Below the pieces are notes generated by a model. It did no database searches and had not been told where the DNA came from. It saw nothing but the letters and a program-made list of their open reading frames with translations. Of a stretch of DNA of 64,000 bases, positions 38,652 through 50,800 are shown piece after piece (position 1 is the stretch's first letter; the number at the start of each line of letters is the position of its first letter). A program made the translations under genes and the position numbers. The stretch comes from Heterodera schachtii (taxonomy: Eukaryota > Nematoda > Chromadorea > Rhabditida > Heteroderidae), in assembly GCA_023374025.1 (NCBI GenBank), contig SIJG01000052.1, positions 711,029 to 775,028 of the forward strand. Direction: 5' to 3'.

Positions 38652-39192
38652 AGCGACGGGCAGAGAGTGCCAAAGTCAAACCGACGGAAAATGGGGAAAA
38701 CCCCGGTAAATGCCAAATGATTGTCACTTCTATCGCTAGAAATATAAATCAGAATTATTTATCATTCTGTGTATTGTCAGCACTGATAAATTCGCTTGTG
38801 CTTTTCCCCTGCGATCGCTTTCGGCACTTTCTTTGATCACTTAATTAATCATTGTTTTTTTTCACTCATTTGTCTCTCCCTCTCCCCAATCAAAATGTCC
38901 TTTTCTGTTTGCTTTTGCCACTTTTGTCCCTCCGTGTGCCACTTTCCCCCTCTCCCCCCCCCCCCATTTTCCCTTTTCCCTCCGCCCTCATTTTTGGGCC
39001 CTCAATTTGACACAACATTCACACCTCTTCTTGACTGCTGACTTTACACCCTAAATCATTTGTCATTTCTTGTGAATAAAATAAACGAAATTTCATTGTA
39101 TTTTAATTTGCTAATTGGATTTTGCTTAATACTTAATTTTTACAAAATTGCTTTAATAATTCATACAAATAGAAGTAAATGCTGGAAAAGGA
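38652..39192. other. VAChT-ChAT intergenic spacer
   Basis: 541 nt from the VAChT stop to the first ChAT coding exon. Contains AATAAA-type signals (GAATAAAATAAACG near 39073-39086) suitable for VAChT polyadenylation and a candidate splice acceptor (AAATAG, about 39168-39173) before the ChAT ATG. If the loci share a leader exon as in Caenorhabditis, this spacer is part of the first ChAT intron. Confidence 0.4.
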
Positions 39193-42100
39193 ATGAACGA
39201 TGGGAAGGCAAAAGCAGTGGGAGACATTGAGGGACAAAAAGCGAAAATGGCAAACGGAGAGACGACGAAGAGGGGGAGAAATGCCGAGAAGCATTGGTAC
39301 GAGGTAAGTTGTGGGAAGGCGGAAGAGGGAGGAGTGAAAAGGAGAGGGAGGAAGAAAAGAAAGAGGGGGAGGGGGGGAGGAAATGGACATAGGGAAAGGA
39401 AAGCGAGAGGGAAGGAGGGAGGGCGAGGAAAAAGAGGGAGAGAGGGGGGAAAGGGAAAAGAAGAGAAAAAGGAGAGGGAAGGGAGGGAGGGAAAGGAAAG
39501 CGAGAGGGAAGGAGGGAGAGCGAGGAAAAAGAGGGAGAGAGGGGGGAAAGGGAAAAGAGAAAAAGGAGAGGGAAGGGAGGGAGGGAAAGGAAAGCGAGAG
39601 GGAAGGAGGGAGAGCGAGGAAAAAGAGGGAGAGAGGGGGGAAAGGGAAAAGGAAAAGAGAGAAAGGAGAGGGAAGGGGGGGGGGGAGGGAAAGGAAAGCG
39701 AGAGGGAAGGAGGAGAGCGAGGAAAGAGAGGGAGAGAGGGGGGAAAGGGAAAAGGAAAAGAGAGAAAGGAGAGGGAAGGGGGGGGGGGGGGGGAGGGAAA
39801 GGAAAGCGAGAGGGAAGGAGGGAGAGCTTTATCTTCCTATTTTCTTCCTCTCTCCTCTAAGTGCCCTCTGCCCAAAGTGCCACTGCCTGACCTTGGCCAC
39901 ACCCTCCGCCGTTATTTGGAATTTGCGCGAGTGCTGGCCGATGGATCAAATCACTGCAGATCGAATTTAATGGAAATGGAAAAAGCTGTACGAGATTTTG
40001 AGCCAATTGCGAAGAAAATGCAAGAAAAATTGATCAAATTGTCGGAAGAAAGTGAAAATTGGGTGAGAATGAACAGTTTAAAGGAGGAAGCAAAGGGCCG
40101 TTCTGATCAACCAAATTTCCAAATTTTGGCTGTTCAGATCAACCAAATGTCCCAAATTTTGGCTGTTCAGATCAACCTATTTTGGCTGCCTGAAATGTAT
40201 TTGCGCCAGCGTATGCCCCTGCCCGTCAATTTCAGTCCCGCCTACGTTTTTCCGCGCCGTCACTTCCAATCAGACGGCGATTGGCTTTTGTGAGTGCGAT
40301 CAATCAGTCCCTCTGTTGCTCAGCTCTGATCTTTTTCCACTTTCTCTTCAGTTATGCCGCTTTGCTCGTCAGAGCATTCTTAGACTTCAAAAATGGGGTG
40401 GAAAAGTAAAGGATTTATTGCCAAATTTGACACAATCTTTCCGTTTTTCAAGCAAAAAGACACCACGGGAGACAATAACAGACCGTTTTTCTGAGGGGAA
40501 CACCGTACCGTTGTGCATGGACCAGTACGGTAGTTTATGTCATACGGTTAGCCCCACTTCCGAAATTCATTTACAGAACGAATTTTGAACTGTTACCGCG
40601 AGCCCGGCTTTGGAGAGGATATTTTGCACGATCGACGAACAAAGGAATTGCAGAAAAGAGACAATAATTGGGAAAAGGGGAGAAAGGAAATCGGAGGAGA
40701 GAACACGGCAAATAGCGGAAAATGCCAAGGAACGAATGGACAGACGGAGGGGGGCGAGCAGTACTCGGAAGCTGAACAACACCCGGGACAGGACGACGAG
40801 CACATTGTGGTGATCAATGAGCAGCAACAGTTCGTGCTGGTCACTCGCCACCGTGGCTTTCCGGTCACAGCACCGACCATCGCCAGGCAATTGGCCAAAA
40901 TACGGACAATAGCACGAAATCGTATCGGACAAACGGCGCACGCGGTGGGAGGGGCGAGCGCGGGACAGAGAGAAAGGGCAGCGGCCTTTTGGGAGGAGAT
41001 GAAAAAGGGTCGGTTTGCTGCTGGAAAAACAAAAAATTCCAAAAATTATTTCAAAATCCAAAGACAAAAAGTGCCGTCGAATTCCAAACATTTCACTTTT
41101 TCCTTTGAATGTGCCGCCTCATTAGTCTTTCCCTTTAGCATCTGTAAACATCCGTTCCCTGGAGGCGCTTCGATCAGCAGTGTTTGTCCTTTGTTTGGAT
41201 GAATCGACCGACGCTTTTGAAACGGCCCGCCGAAGGCGAACACATCAAAAATTTGGAGAGAGATGGGCTTCACATTTTGCATGGCTTTGGCTCGGCTCGG
41301 AATGGGCTCAATCGGTGGTTCGACTGCACCATTCAGGTGCCATTTCAGGCCCGGCCCTGAAGGCCTGGGACTCAAAATAAGGACATTTAACAGTGAAAAT
41401 TCAGATTTTTCAGACTTTGTTTTCTGAATTCTCGAATCTTGCTAAATTTATCAATTGATTTAATTATAGCATTTTATTTTTTGGCATTGTCGGCACAGTC
41501 GGGCATCATAAATCCTTATTAAAAACATTAATTTCATTTGACTTATCGAGTAAATTAAAGGCAATTAGTGCCTTTATAAGGTGAGAGAAAAAAATTACAA
41601 TTATTGCCCTTATTTAGTGAGAAAAAATAATAAAATTTTTAATGAATTATGTTTAATTTTGTCTGTGCCTTTCTTTCTTTTCAGATGATTGTGTCCAGAA
41701 ATGGCTGTTGTGGCCTTTGTATTGAGCACAGTGTGGCGGAGGGAATAGTAATCATCAAAATGGCAGAAAAAGCGATTCGATTTGCCAATGAAAATTGGGC
41801 AATTAAAAAAAAGGTGAGGGGAGGGGGGGGGGGCGGAAGGCATTGCGAGTAAAACCAAAACCCTTCACCGTTTTTTAATGAAAGCATTTTGTAAGACAAA
41901 GGCACCATTAGCTCCCGATTATTCCAAAATTCACGTGAAAATGGTCAAAGGGTTACCCAATAAGCACAACATTCAGAGGGAGTCAGAGCAACATATAATG
42001 AATAATGCCAATGCCAATTTTGTGGTGCCCGCGCCGACTTCGGTGGCCACGGAAATCCCTCCGCCAAAATGTCTTTCGTGGGCACTCAACGAAAGGGCAA

Positions 42101-43182
42101 TTCATTTGCTGAGGGACCAAATTGCCGAATTCGACAAGTTCAATTGCGTGTTGTCGCCCTTAGGCACTTTCTCTCAAATTTAGCCTCGTCCTCGATGTCC
42201 AACTTCGCCTGCTTTTTTTCTCTCACTTCGGCAAATCGTTGCTTAAGGCGTGGGGCGTTAGCCCCGACGGATTCGTTCAGTTGGCCATGCAATTCGCCCA
42301 TTTCAAGCAAAATTCACATTCGTTTCGGCCTTTTAAGCCATTTTTAGGTTACATGGTCATTTGGTGAGCACTTATGAATCGGCGACAATGCGAAGGTTTC
42401 GCTACGGCCGTGTGGACAATATTCGCGCAGCGACTCCCGAAGCGTTGGCATGGGTAAAAGCAATGGAAGAGAGAAGCGAAGGAGGGGATCAACGCAAAGT
42501 GAGCACTAATTGAGACCAATTGGGGTAATTAAGGGGCAATCACTCAGAGGAGGGAACTGTTCGAGAAAGCTGTTGAGAAGCAGGCACAGATCACCAGAGA
42601 GGTGGTGGCCAGGAGCAGTAAAGCCATTTAACAGTCTTTTTCAGAATGTTACTGGGAATGGAATCGACAACCACCTTTGTGCCTTGGAAGTGCTGAGCAG
42701 GACGGAAGCGGAAACGAAACAGTGGGCGAAAAGTGCGCTTCAGCGGAAACGGAGTGACGCAAGCGGCACGGAGGGTGAAAGCGGCACGGAGGTCGAAAGC
42801 GGCAGAGCGTTGTTCGAAGACGCGACCTGGCACGAAATGATGCGTTTTCCGCTTACCACCAGCCAGGCAAGCAGCAGCAACATTTGCTGGGCTCAAACCG
42901 TGCCCTTTTCAGGTGAGCACTTCCCCCGAATTCGTCGACTGTTTCCTTTTCTACGGCCCCGTCGTCCGCGATGGGTACGGATGCGCGTATAACATTCAGC
43001 AGGACAGGATAATGTGAGATCATTTGCACATAAGCCATAATTTATCGCACACATTCATCAGATTTGCCATTTCGGCATGGAAATCGGAGAAAAAGACAAA
43101 AGTGGACAAATTCAAAGAAAGTTTGGAGGAGGCGATGAGAGAAATGCACTTTTTGATGGAAGACGAACAGAAGCTGAATTAG
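39193..43182 (+). CDS. cha-1: Choline O-acetyltransferase (ChAT)
   Basis: Fifteen exon blocks: 39193-39303, 39862-40062, 40171-40289, 40352-40405, 40453-40529, 40577-41008, 41139-41336, 41685-41813, 41896-42149, 42184-42306, 42348-42498, 42548-42601, 42645-42866, 42913-43013 and 43062-43182. The block 41139-41336 changes frame internally and must hide a small intron (a 43-nt GT-AG or a 34-nt GC-AG solution both restore frame), giving about 767 residues. Makes acetylcholine from choline and acetyl-CoA. Family blocks: [39 protein letters not shown]...[21 protein letters not shown] with the catalytic His, [67 protein letters not shown] and [15 protein letters not shown]. Longer than C. elegans CHA-1, with an acidic linker in exon 6 and an SGTE repeat near 42770. 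Two introns start GC (42307, 42867). Lies just downstream of VAChT. Confidence 0.93.
39340..39830 (+). repeat. Purine minisatellite in ChAT intron 1
   Basis: About five copies of a ~95-nt purine-only unit containing GGAAAGCGAGAGGGAAGGAG and GAGAGAGGGGGGAAAGGGAA. The copies differ by short indels and G-run length. They keep a frame open from coding exon 1 through exon 2, but the family-conserved start of exon 2 and strong splice sites (GAG|GTAAGT, CTAAG) argue the array is intronic. Confidence 0.9.
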
Positions 43183-45030
43183 AGCACGAGGTAGAGAAGG
43201 CAAGGACGAAGAGAGACTGAGAGAGATGGAGAGAGAGAGAGAGGGAGAGAGAGAAAGAGAGAGAGAGAGAGGAGAGAGAGTGGGAGAGAAGAGGAAGAGA
43301 AAGAGAGAGAGACAAAAAAAAAGACAAAAGGAATCGGTAGAGAAAAAGAGACCGACCGAAGAGTCAAAGAGCTGATCAGAAGAATATATTCATTCAAATG
43401 AAAACAATTATTGTAAAAAGTTAGTTTTTTAACAAAGAATGTATTTTAGCTTAAAAGCCATAAAATTTTGATTTTGACACTCACAAAAGGCTCAATTTTA
43501 GCGATGTTAATTTTGTTAAATAAATGTAAATCTTATTTTAAAAAATCCTTAAAATTTAAAAAGGAAAATTCATAAATGAAAAGTGAGTGTACTAATTTGA
43601 AAATGGGACAGATGGTCAGAGACAAATAAAACAATGAAAACAAAAATGACAGAAAAACCAAAGGGAGGCGGGGGGCATAAATAGAGGGACAAAATGCGGG
43701 ACAAAACATTGTGTTGGTTGCCGGTCATTGAGGAAAAGCGCGTAATTAACGAAAAGGGTGAGAGGGAAGTGTAATTAGTGGGTGAGGATAATTGGGAGGG
43801 AACGCGACAGGTCGATTAATGCTGCTAATGATAATTAGGGGGCGGCAACAAAATTCATTGGGCCAAATGTGACACTTCCAATTCGTCTTCTTAATTACGT
43901 ATTTCTACGTTGTTTTTTTTTGTCACTGTTCTATCCTTTTTCTTCTCTTTAGTATCCCTGGTCATTTCTCCCCTCTCCCTAATTACCCCTTAATTACCTC
44001 TTAATCCCCCCATATTAATTAATTAATCCTTCACACCCAACCCTTTCTCCTTCCTTTCTCTCTTCCATTGTCCTTCCTTTTGGTGTCTCTTCCCCTTTTG
44101 AATGCCTTCGCTTCTCTTCTTCCATGGGAATGACTTTTCGCCTTTTATGGCCAACATAAAATGCAAATTCAATTAAATACATTTTCCCCTTTCTCCCATT
44201 TTGTTATGCCATTCCATTTTTGTTTGCTTTTTCTGTGGCATTTGTTTGGTCCTTTTATGACCGACCATTCCTTTGCCACTGCGATGCGCGGGTTGGGGGG
44301 GGGGGGCAATGTTTTGGTGCCCCCGTCCAAAATATTTGTTCCATCCTCGCGAAAAAAGAGAAATAAGCAGCGGACGGTGGGAGAGTTGTTGTTTTTTTTT
44401 CAATTTTTTCATTTTGCTTGTGAGTTTTTAAGGTTTGATTTGGGGCGGAGTTCTTTTTTTGTGCTTTTGGTTTGGCTCAAAGGTTCGGTCCAATCGATCG
44501 AATGACTTTTTCCCCCTCCCCCCTTTTTACTAATTAGATGTCCCCCATTTTTTTCTGCTTTTCCATGTGCTTTCTCCCCTCAGTTTCCCATATTGCCTAT
44601 TTGGTTGCATTATTTATGCAAATTTGTAGTGCAAAAAGATCCCAATCATTTGCCCCCCCCCCCCTCACATTCATCCCCTTTTCTTGGTCCAATTTGTCAT
44701 CTTTTCAAAATCCAATTCATCACTCTGTGGGCTTTGGCTTCTTCTCCGAATGACCACTAAACTCGTCGGATTGTTTGGCTTTGGTAAAGGGACAAAGAAA
44801 ACCCCGGGATTTAAGGATTTGTGACGAAATCAAATTTGTATGTTTTGCTCTTCGCTTCGGGAGAATCCTTCGGCTTTACGCCGCCCTTTCGCTCGACTCG
44901 CAATTCGTCCATTAGCTAAAGTTGACCTTCCGCTTCTCCCTCTCCTTTTTCTCTTTTCCTCCTTTTTGCCCTTTCTCCCTTTTCTTTATCCTTTTCCTCT
45001 TTTCCGTTTCTCTTTTTTTATTTATTTTTT

Positions 45031-45125
<95 letters not shown>

Positions 45126-47169
45126 CTCTTCTCTCTTTGTCTCTCCTCTCTCTCTTTGTCTCTCTCTCTCATCCTTTTTTCTTAATTCCTTTAAACAAAA
45201 TGTTTATATTCTTGTCTTCTTCCTTCCTCTTCCTCTTTTCTTGCCGTTTTGTTCTCTCTATCTTTTCTTTCTTCTCTTTTCTCTCTTCACTTGTCATTGT
45301 TTTACCTTTTTTTATTTCCTTTTCATTTTTTAGTGCGCAATTTGCCCCTTAAATGCTTCCAAATATCCCCAAATTCATTCCTCTTAAAAATGGTGCCCAA
45401 TTAGAATTTGTAGCAATGGCGTTTTGTTTTCACCTTGCGCCAACCCTCCTGTGACTTTTGCTTGCTTTTGTCTTCCATTTCCTTTTCGCTTAACCCTTCT
45501 TCCATCCATCTTTTTCAGTCGCTTGGCTTAGCCCCCCCCCCCCCCTCGGCCATTGGCGAGTTTGAGTTTGGCTCTGTCCGAAGTGACCTCGGTTTGTCCC
45601 CCCCTCCCCCCCCCCCCCCCCCTTTATCCCCCCCCCCCCCTCCGTTTGTCCCTTTGCTTTTCATTTTAATTTTGAAGGGTTTTCTTGTTTATTATATTAT
45701 TTTATCATTGGCATTGCTTCCCTTACATAATTCGAATTCATTTCCATTTTTGTCAGTTGCTCTTTCCCTTTGCCCCCCCCCCTTTTCCCCAAAACCAATT
45801 CATTTCCATCCTTTCTCAGTCAAAGCCATAAAATCTCTTCCACACAGTCCAACCCCAAATTTCCCCCCCCCCCCCGTCAAATGGGATCTCTCTTCTCCTT
45901 CCTCCCTTAAGTCGTTTTTCGTTTGTCCTTCAACGAATTCCTTCCCATTTTTCTCTTTCCAATGGCTTTCTCCGCTTTTGCGCATTTTTCAGCGCCGGAA
46001 GTGTCAAATGAGCACAGAACAGAGAACAGAAACAGAGTGGGATTACCTTCTTATTTTGTATTTGTGTTCGCGATTTTCGTATTTTTTGATCAAAAAGTTG
46101 CACTTCCCGCGAAATGTTGGATGGCTTTTCTCATCATTCCATCCTTCCCATTCCCTCTGTTTAACTTTTCTCCACTTCTTTTTCTTTCTCTTCCTCCTTT
46201 AACCCCACTTCTTCCCTCTCCCTCTTTCTATTCCTCTTTCCCTCCCTTTCTGTTCCTCCTCTTCTTCTCTTCCTCTTTCTATTTTCCTGTTCCTCTCTTC
46301 TTCTCTTCCTCTTTCTCTTTCTGTTCCTCTCTTCTTCCTCTTCCTCTCAATTCACTCCTCTTCTCCTCTCTCTCCTCCTTTTCCTTCCACTCTCTTTCCG
46401 CTTCCTTTGCGTCCCCTCCCTTACACTCACTAAGCCTTGTTCTTCGTCTTCAAATCCCTTTCTGATCACTTTTGCAAACATCGCTTAACCACTTCAACAA
46501 TTTCATTCCAATTTTTCACTTTATTTTTCAATTTCCGTTTGCTATTTTTTATTTCTCTTCGTTTTCATTAATCTTTTTGAACTGATTCATTCCAAAGCTT
46601 TGATCAATGGCAAGCAGAAGCAATTGCACTATTCTCAACAATGGCAATTGTTTCCCCTCGAGTGAAAACGATTAATTAATCGGCTGATTTGTGAGTTTGG
46701 GAGGGGTCAACCGAAGTGAAAGTTCGTCCCATCCTCCACAGCCTCAATTCTCCTCTTCTCTTCTTTTCTTTTTTCTTCTTTTCCTTCTTCTTTATCTCTC
46801 TCGTATTACTCCAACTTGTCAGGTTTCGCACTCCGTGGTGAGGGTGAGCTAAAGTGATCATAAATGTAATTTCTATAAGGTTAATTAATTTTTGGTAAAT
46901 TTAAACCAACCTGGGAAAATCTAAAAAACAAAGCCTAACTGTCTTTAGGCTTGGAATAAATTTTCCCCATTGTTCATCTTTTTTATGGGTATATTTTCCC
47001 AACATTTTGTTCGTTTTTCGAAACCTTAATAATCCTAAAGTTTTCGAAGCCGAACTTTCCCCAGTTCATTTTAACACATCCTTCCTTTTTGTTTTGTTGG
47101 CCGTTCTTCCTTCTTTTTAGATAATGTGATCTGTTTGGCTTTTTATAGTGTTCAAATCTGGCGTGACCA
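43183..47169. other. Intergenic region between ChAT and the GRIP-like gene
   Basis: No gene is supported over about 4 kb. GA tract at 43200-43330 just after the ChAT stop, AT-rich sequence to 44160, C-runs at 44653-44664, 45532-45546, 45600-45640, 45773-45783 and 45862-45876, a CT microsatellite at 45033-45175 and a pyrimidine-rich stretch at 46150-46420. Open frames in it are Ser/Phe/Leu-rich products of these tracts. Confidence 0.45.
45033..45175. repeat. (CT)n microsatellite
   Basis: Roughly 70 CT dinucleotides, uninterrupted for about 70 nt and then broken by CCT and TTTGTC. Confidence 0.95.
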
Positions 47170-47793
47170 TTGTTCGAACTTCGGATGGATGTGCAAAAAT
47201 GCCAAAGTTGGAGAAAGCGCCGAAGGGGAATTTGTTGTTGGGGGCGGCGTAAAGCATCTGAAAGAAATATGGAGAAAGAAAGTGTGAAGGAATGGGCCGA
47301 CTCAACCGCGGCACAATTTGGCCAAACATTGGCACAAAGTGTGGGCGGGGGGCCGTCCCTTTGGCCTTCTCCGCTCGTTCTGCGCGACTCCTTTCACTTT
47401 TTTGGCATTTCGCTGCGCACCCCCAGCGAATATTACCATTTTTTGGAAATGACAAAGGCCGCAAAAAGCGAAATGAATCTCAAAGACGGGGAGGAGAAGC
47501 AACAGAAACAAAGCGAACTCAGTTTTGGAAGGGAGCGAAGGAAAAGTGCGCGGATTTGGCAAGAAAAGGAGCAGCGAAAACGGAGAATGAACCAATGTAA
47601 AAGAATGGCAAAAAGGAGAGGGGAGAGGGGGGGGGGAAAGGGTACAAAAAGCATGGGCAAAATGCTGGGAAGGATGGTTAGCCAATTGGAGAAAGATGGA
47701 GGAAAAGTGGGAGAGAGGTTAAGACCAAGGCTAGGACCGGATCCCGGAGAATTTTTGAGCCTCGGGAACCTTCCTGTGGTTGAGTCGGCATGA
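47170..47793 (+). CDS. Unassigned open frame, possible 5' exon(s) of the GRIP-like gene
   Basis: A 207-codon open frame with non-repetitive composition in its first half (WADSTAAQFGQTLAQSV, SPLVLRDSFHFFGISLRTPS) and a Lys/Arg/Glu-rich second half. I recognise no domain. It sits immediately upstream of the first PDZ exon on the same strand and could supply the missing N-terminus of the scaffold. None of the GT sites near its end gives the phase needed by the next exon except a GT inside the frame (near 47640), so the link is unproven. It could equally be a separate gene or non-coding. Confidence 0.25.
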   Translation: MFELRMDVQKCQSWRKRRRGICCWGRRKASERNMEKESVKEWADSTAAQFGQTLAQSVGGGPSLWPSPLVLRDSFHFFGISLRTPSEYYHFLEMTKAAKSEMNLKDGEEKQQKQSELSFGRERRKSARIWQEKEQRKRRMNQCKRMAKRRGERGGGKGTKSMGKMLGRMVSQLEKDGGKVGERLRPRLGPDPGEFLSLGNLPVVESA

Positions 47794-47883
47794 GTCAAAG
47801 GGAGAAAAAAATGTCGAAGGGATGTGCAAATTGGGGGGGGGGGGGGGGAAACATCGTCCGTTCTTTCATTTCGTCCCTTTCAG

Positions 47884-50800
47884 CCTCCGATCAGTCCACT
47901 GTCTCTGCTGTCGATCACTTCGTTTGCACTTGTGCCCTCCCCTCCACTTCCTCCGCTCCTTCCAAGTGCCAAAGGGCGCCGCTTTTTGGCAAAGTGTTTA
48001 TCCAAATTCGAAAAAGCCCCGGGCAACCGCTTGGTTTGGGCATTGCTGGCACGTGCCATTGAACATTGGCCCATTCAATCCAATGCTCTTTCAGGCGGCG
48101 TAGATCGGCCCATTGGCCCAGTTGTTTCTTTTCTTCGGCCCGGCTTTATCGCCCATCGAAGCGACCAAATTCAGGCACCGACCACTTATTTTAGAACATC
48201 CTTTCGATTTACATTTTGAAGCTCTGCTGAACTTCTAAAAAATGAAGCGTTCAAATTAACTTTTTGTTTCACATTTTCGCAGGTCGGCGACCGAATTGTC
48301 TCAATAAATGGAGTGAATATTGGCACTTTAACGCATGGCCAAATTTTGGCCCTTTTGAGAAACGGCGGCAGCGATTTGGTGGATTTGGAATTGGAATACG
48401 AATTGGACAAGGACGGGACGGAGTCGTCGGGAAACGAAGCGGCACTTCAAAGGAAAACCGTCGAATTGGAGTTGGTCGACGAAAAGTCAGCCGATGGATG
48501 GGGAAATTTTGGGCTGACCGTCCGCGGCGGTGCTTTTGGGCCCGACCCAACAAAAAGTCGACCTTTGACTGTGACTTCCATCCGCGCGGGAGGAGCGGCC
48601 CATCGGTGAGGGAAAGGAGGAAATTGGGGCACAATGAGACGGACGGTTGAGGGAGGGGCGGCTGAGGGTGGGCGACCGACTGACGGCCATCGACGGAGTG
48701 TCCGTCCGCGAGTGCACTCTCGCGGCTGCGTTCGGTGCTTTGCGGTCGGCCAGCCGTGCCGGACGAATTCTGCTGACCGTTGAATACGACGTTAGTCAGC
48801 TGAGTGAGTTCCTTTCTGTTTATTGTGCTTTAATTGCCTCTCAGATTCTTTGCGTCGGACGGGCGACACTTTGAATTTGGAAATTGAGAAAGTGCCGGGC
48901 ATTGACTTTGGTGCCGAATTGGACATTCGGCACTCTCTCAGCAATGGACACACCAAAAGGAGCACAGTGACTGTCAACGGCATTGTGCCGGCATCAGTTG
49001 CGGATCGGTAGGAAAAGTTTCAAAAAGGGGAGAGAATGACGACGAATGGTCAAAACCATTAGCATTTTTGTTTTTATTTCCTCCGATTTAAAATTTTTTA
49101 ATTTTCGTTTGGGGGGGGGGGGGGGAGCGAATTCGAAAAAATTTTCCATTATTTGCTGGAAAATTTTTAAAAATTTTCATTTCGGGGGGGGGGGGGGGGG
49201 GGGGATTCCCCCCCTTTCCCCCCCCCCCCCTAGATACGCCCTTGGTTCAGCTTACGATGCCCCCCCCCCTCTCCGATCATTGCCTCCGCAGTATTGGCAC
49301 CCTTATTCCCGCCCCCCCCCCTCTCCCTATTCCCGCACCCAATTTCGTTTTTCACTTATGCATGGGCAAAAAAAGCGTGCCGATGGTTGAATTTTTCCAA
49401 TATTTTTTTCTTTTATTTTCAGCTGTGGTGCCATTCAAATTGGAGATGAATTGCTCGCAATTGATGGCATTACTTTGGCATGCAAAGGAAGGACCGTCCA
49501 ATGGCATTGAGTTCATTTTAAGGAAATGATCAGCGGAATGGCCGAGGCGTATAAGCTGTTGCGCAGTGAAAGTTCAGTGCTCAGATTGGAGTTAGTTCCG
49601 ACAAAAGAGAGAAGAGAAAGACAAAATGGAGAAAAAAACGTACAAAAGGAGAGAAAAACGAAAAAATGGGACGAAATGGAAGAACAAAAAGAGAAGAAGC
49701 GATTGGCAAAATGTGATGGCATGGGCCCGTCGCAGAAGTCACTCACTGTTCATTTGTGCTCTCCAATCGCCTGTTCCGCTTTAGGCTTAACCCTTCGCTT
49801 TTTCCTCAGCTGATTGCCCCCGTTCGCTTCCCTCCATTTTCTCTTCCCTCCCTTTTTCGTCTTCCGTCTCTTCCCCTCCCTTCACTTTCTCCTCGGCTGA
49901 TCAGAGCGCGTCAGCTGAGGGTCGAAGAAGAAGAGGCGACGACGAATTTAAGGAGACAAAACACCAAAAATGGCAGAGAAAAGAATTGCCAAGCGTCGAG
50001 AAGGACAAGCGCAGGTCGGTGGGGGCACGGCGCCTTTTGCCCGGCAATGGCACTTTCCGTTTGGCCCATCCCTCGCCCACCCATTTGACCTCTCACTTTA
50101 TCTCTGTCTCTAATTCCGTTTTGACCGCTCATTGCTCGGCTTCATTTGGCCAATTATTGCTCTGCTACTCCTTCCCCCCCCCCATAATAATCCGTCTTTT
50201 GCTCCTTTGCCCCCCCCCCCTAATCCCACAAATTCGCTTCTCCAGCTGTGCTCTTCCTCTGTTGCTTCTCCTTTCTTTTGATTGATCGGTTGGGTCAATC
50301 GGAAAGATGGCCAAAGCGATGGACAATGGCCGTAAGAAAATAATTACTCAATGGGTCAAAAATAAATTGGCCATAGGAGAAAATCTGGCGGAATGAAAAG
50401 GAAAACGAAGAGAGAGAGGGACGGCCTAAAAGCGGACAATCTGTGCACTCATTGAACGTTTTGTCCCATTAGTCCCTTCCGACATCGGTGTTTCTTCCCC
50501 ACATTCCCTTCGACGGCTTTTCCCTCCCCCACCCTTTCAGTCCGCTTTTCCCCCATTTCGTTCAATTGCAAATATTGTCCTTAATTGCGCTTAACTTCTT
50601 TGGCCAATACAAATGTTCCACCTCTGCTTCCACTACACTGGTTTTCTTGGAGTTGCTACTGTCAGTAAGTGTTCCTTTGCTCTCTCCCCCTCCCCCCTCC
50701 CCTCTCCTCTCTCCCTTTCTCTCCTCTCACCTTTCTCATCTCTCCATTCTTTCTCTCTCTCTCCTTCTCTCCTCTCACCTTTCTCTCCCCCTCTCCCTTT

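Noticed and set aside
39193..40293. A single 366-codon exon covering ChAT exons 1-3
   Set aside because: It includes the purine minisatellite and an intronic tandem repeat; strong GT-AG borders and family alignment define three separate exons instead.
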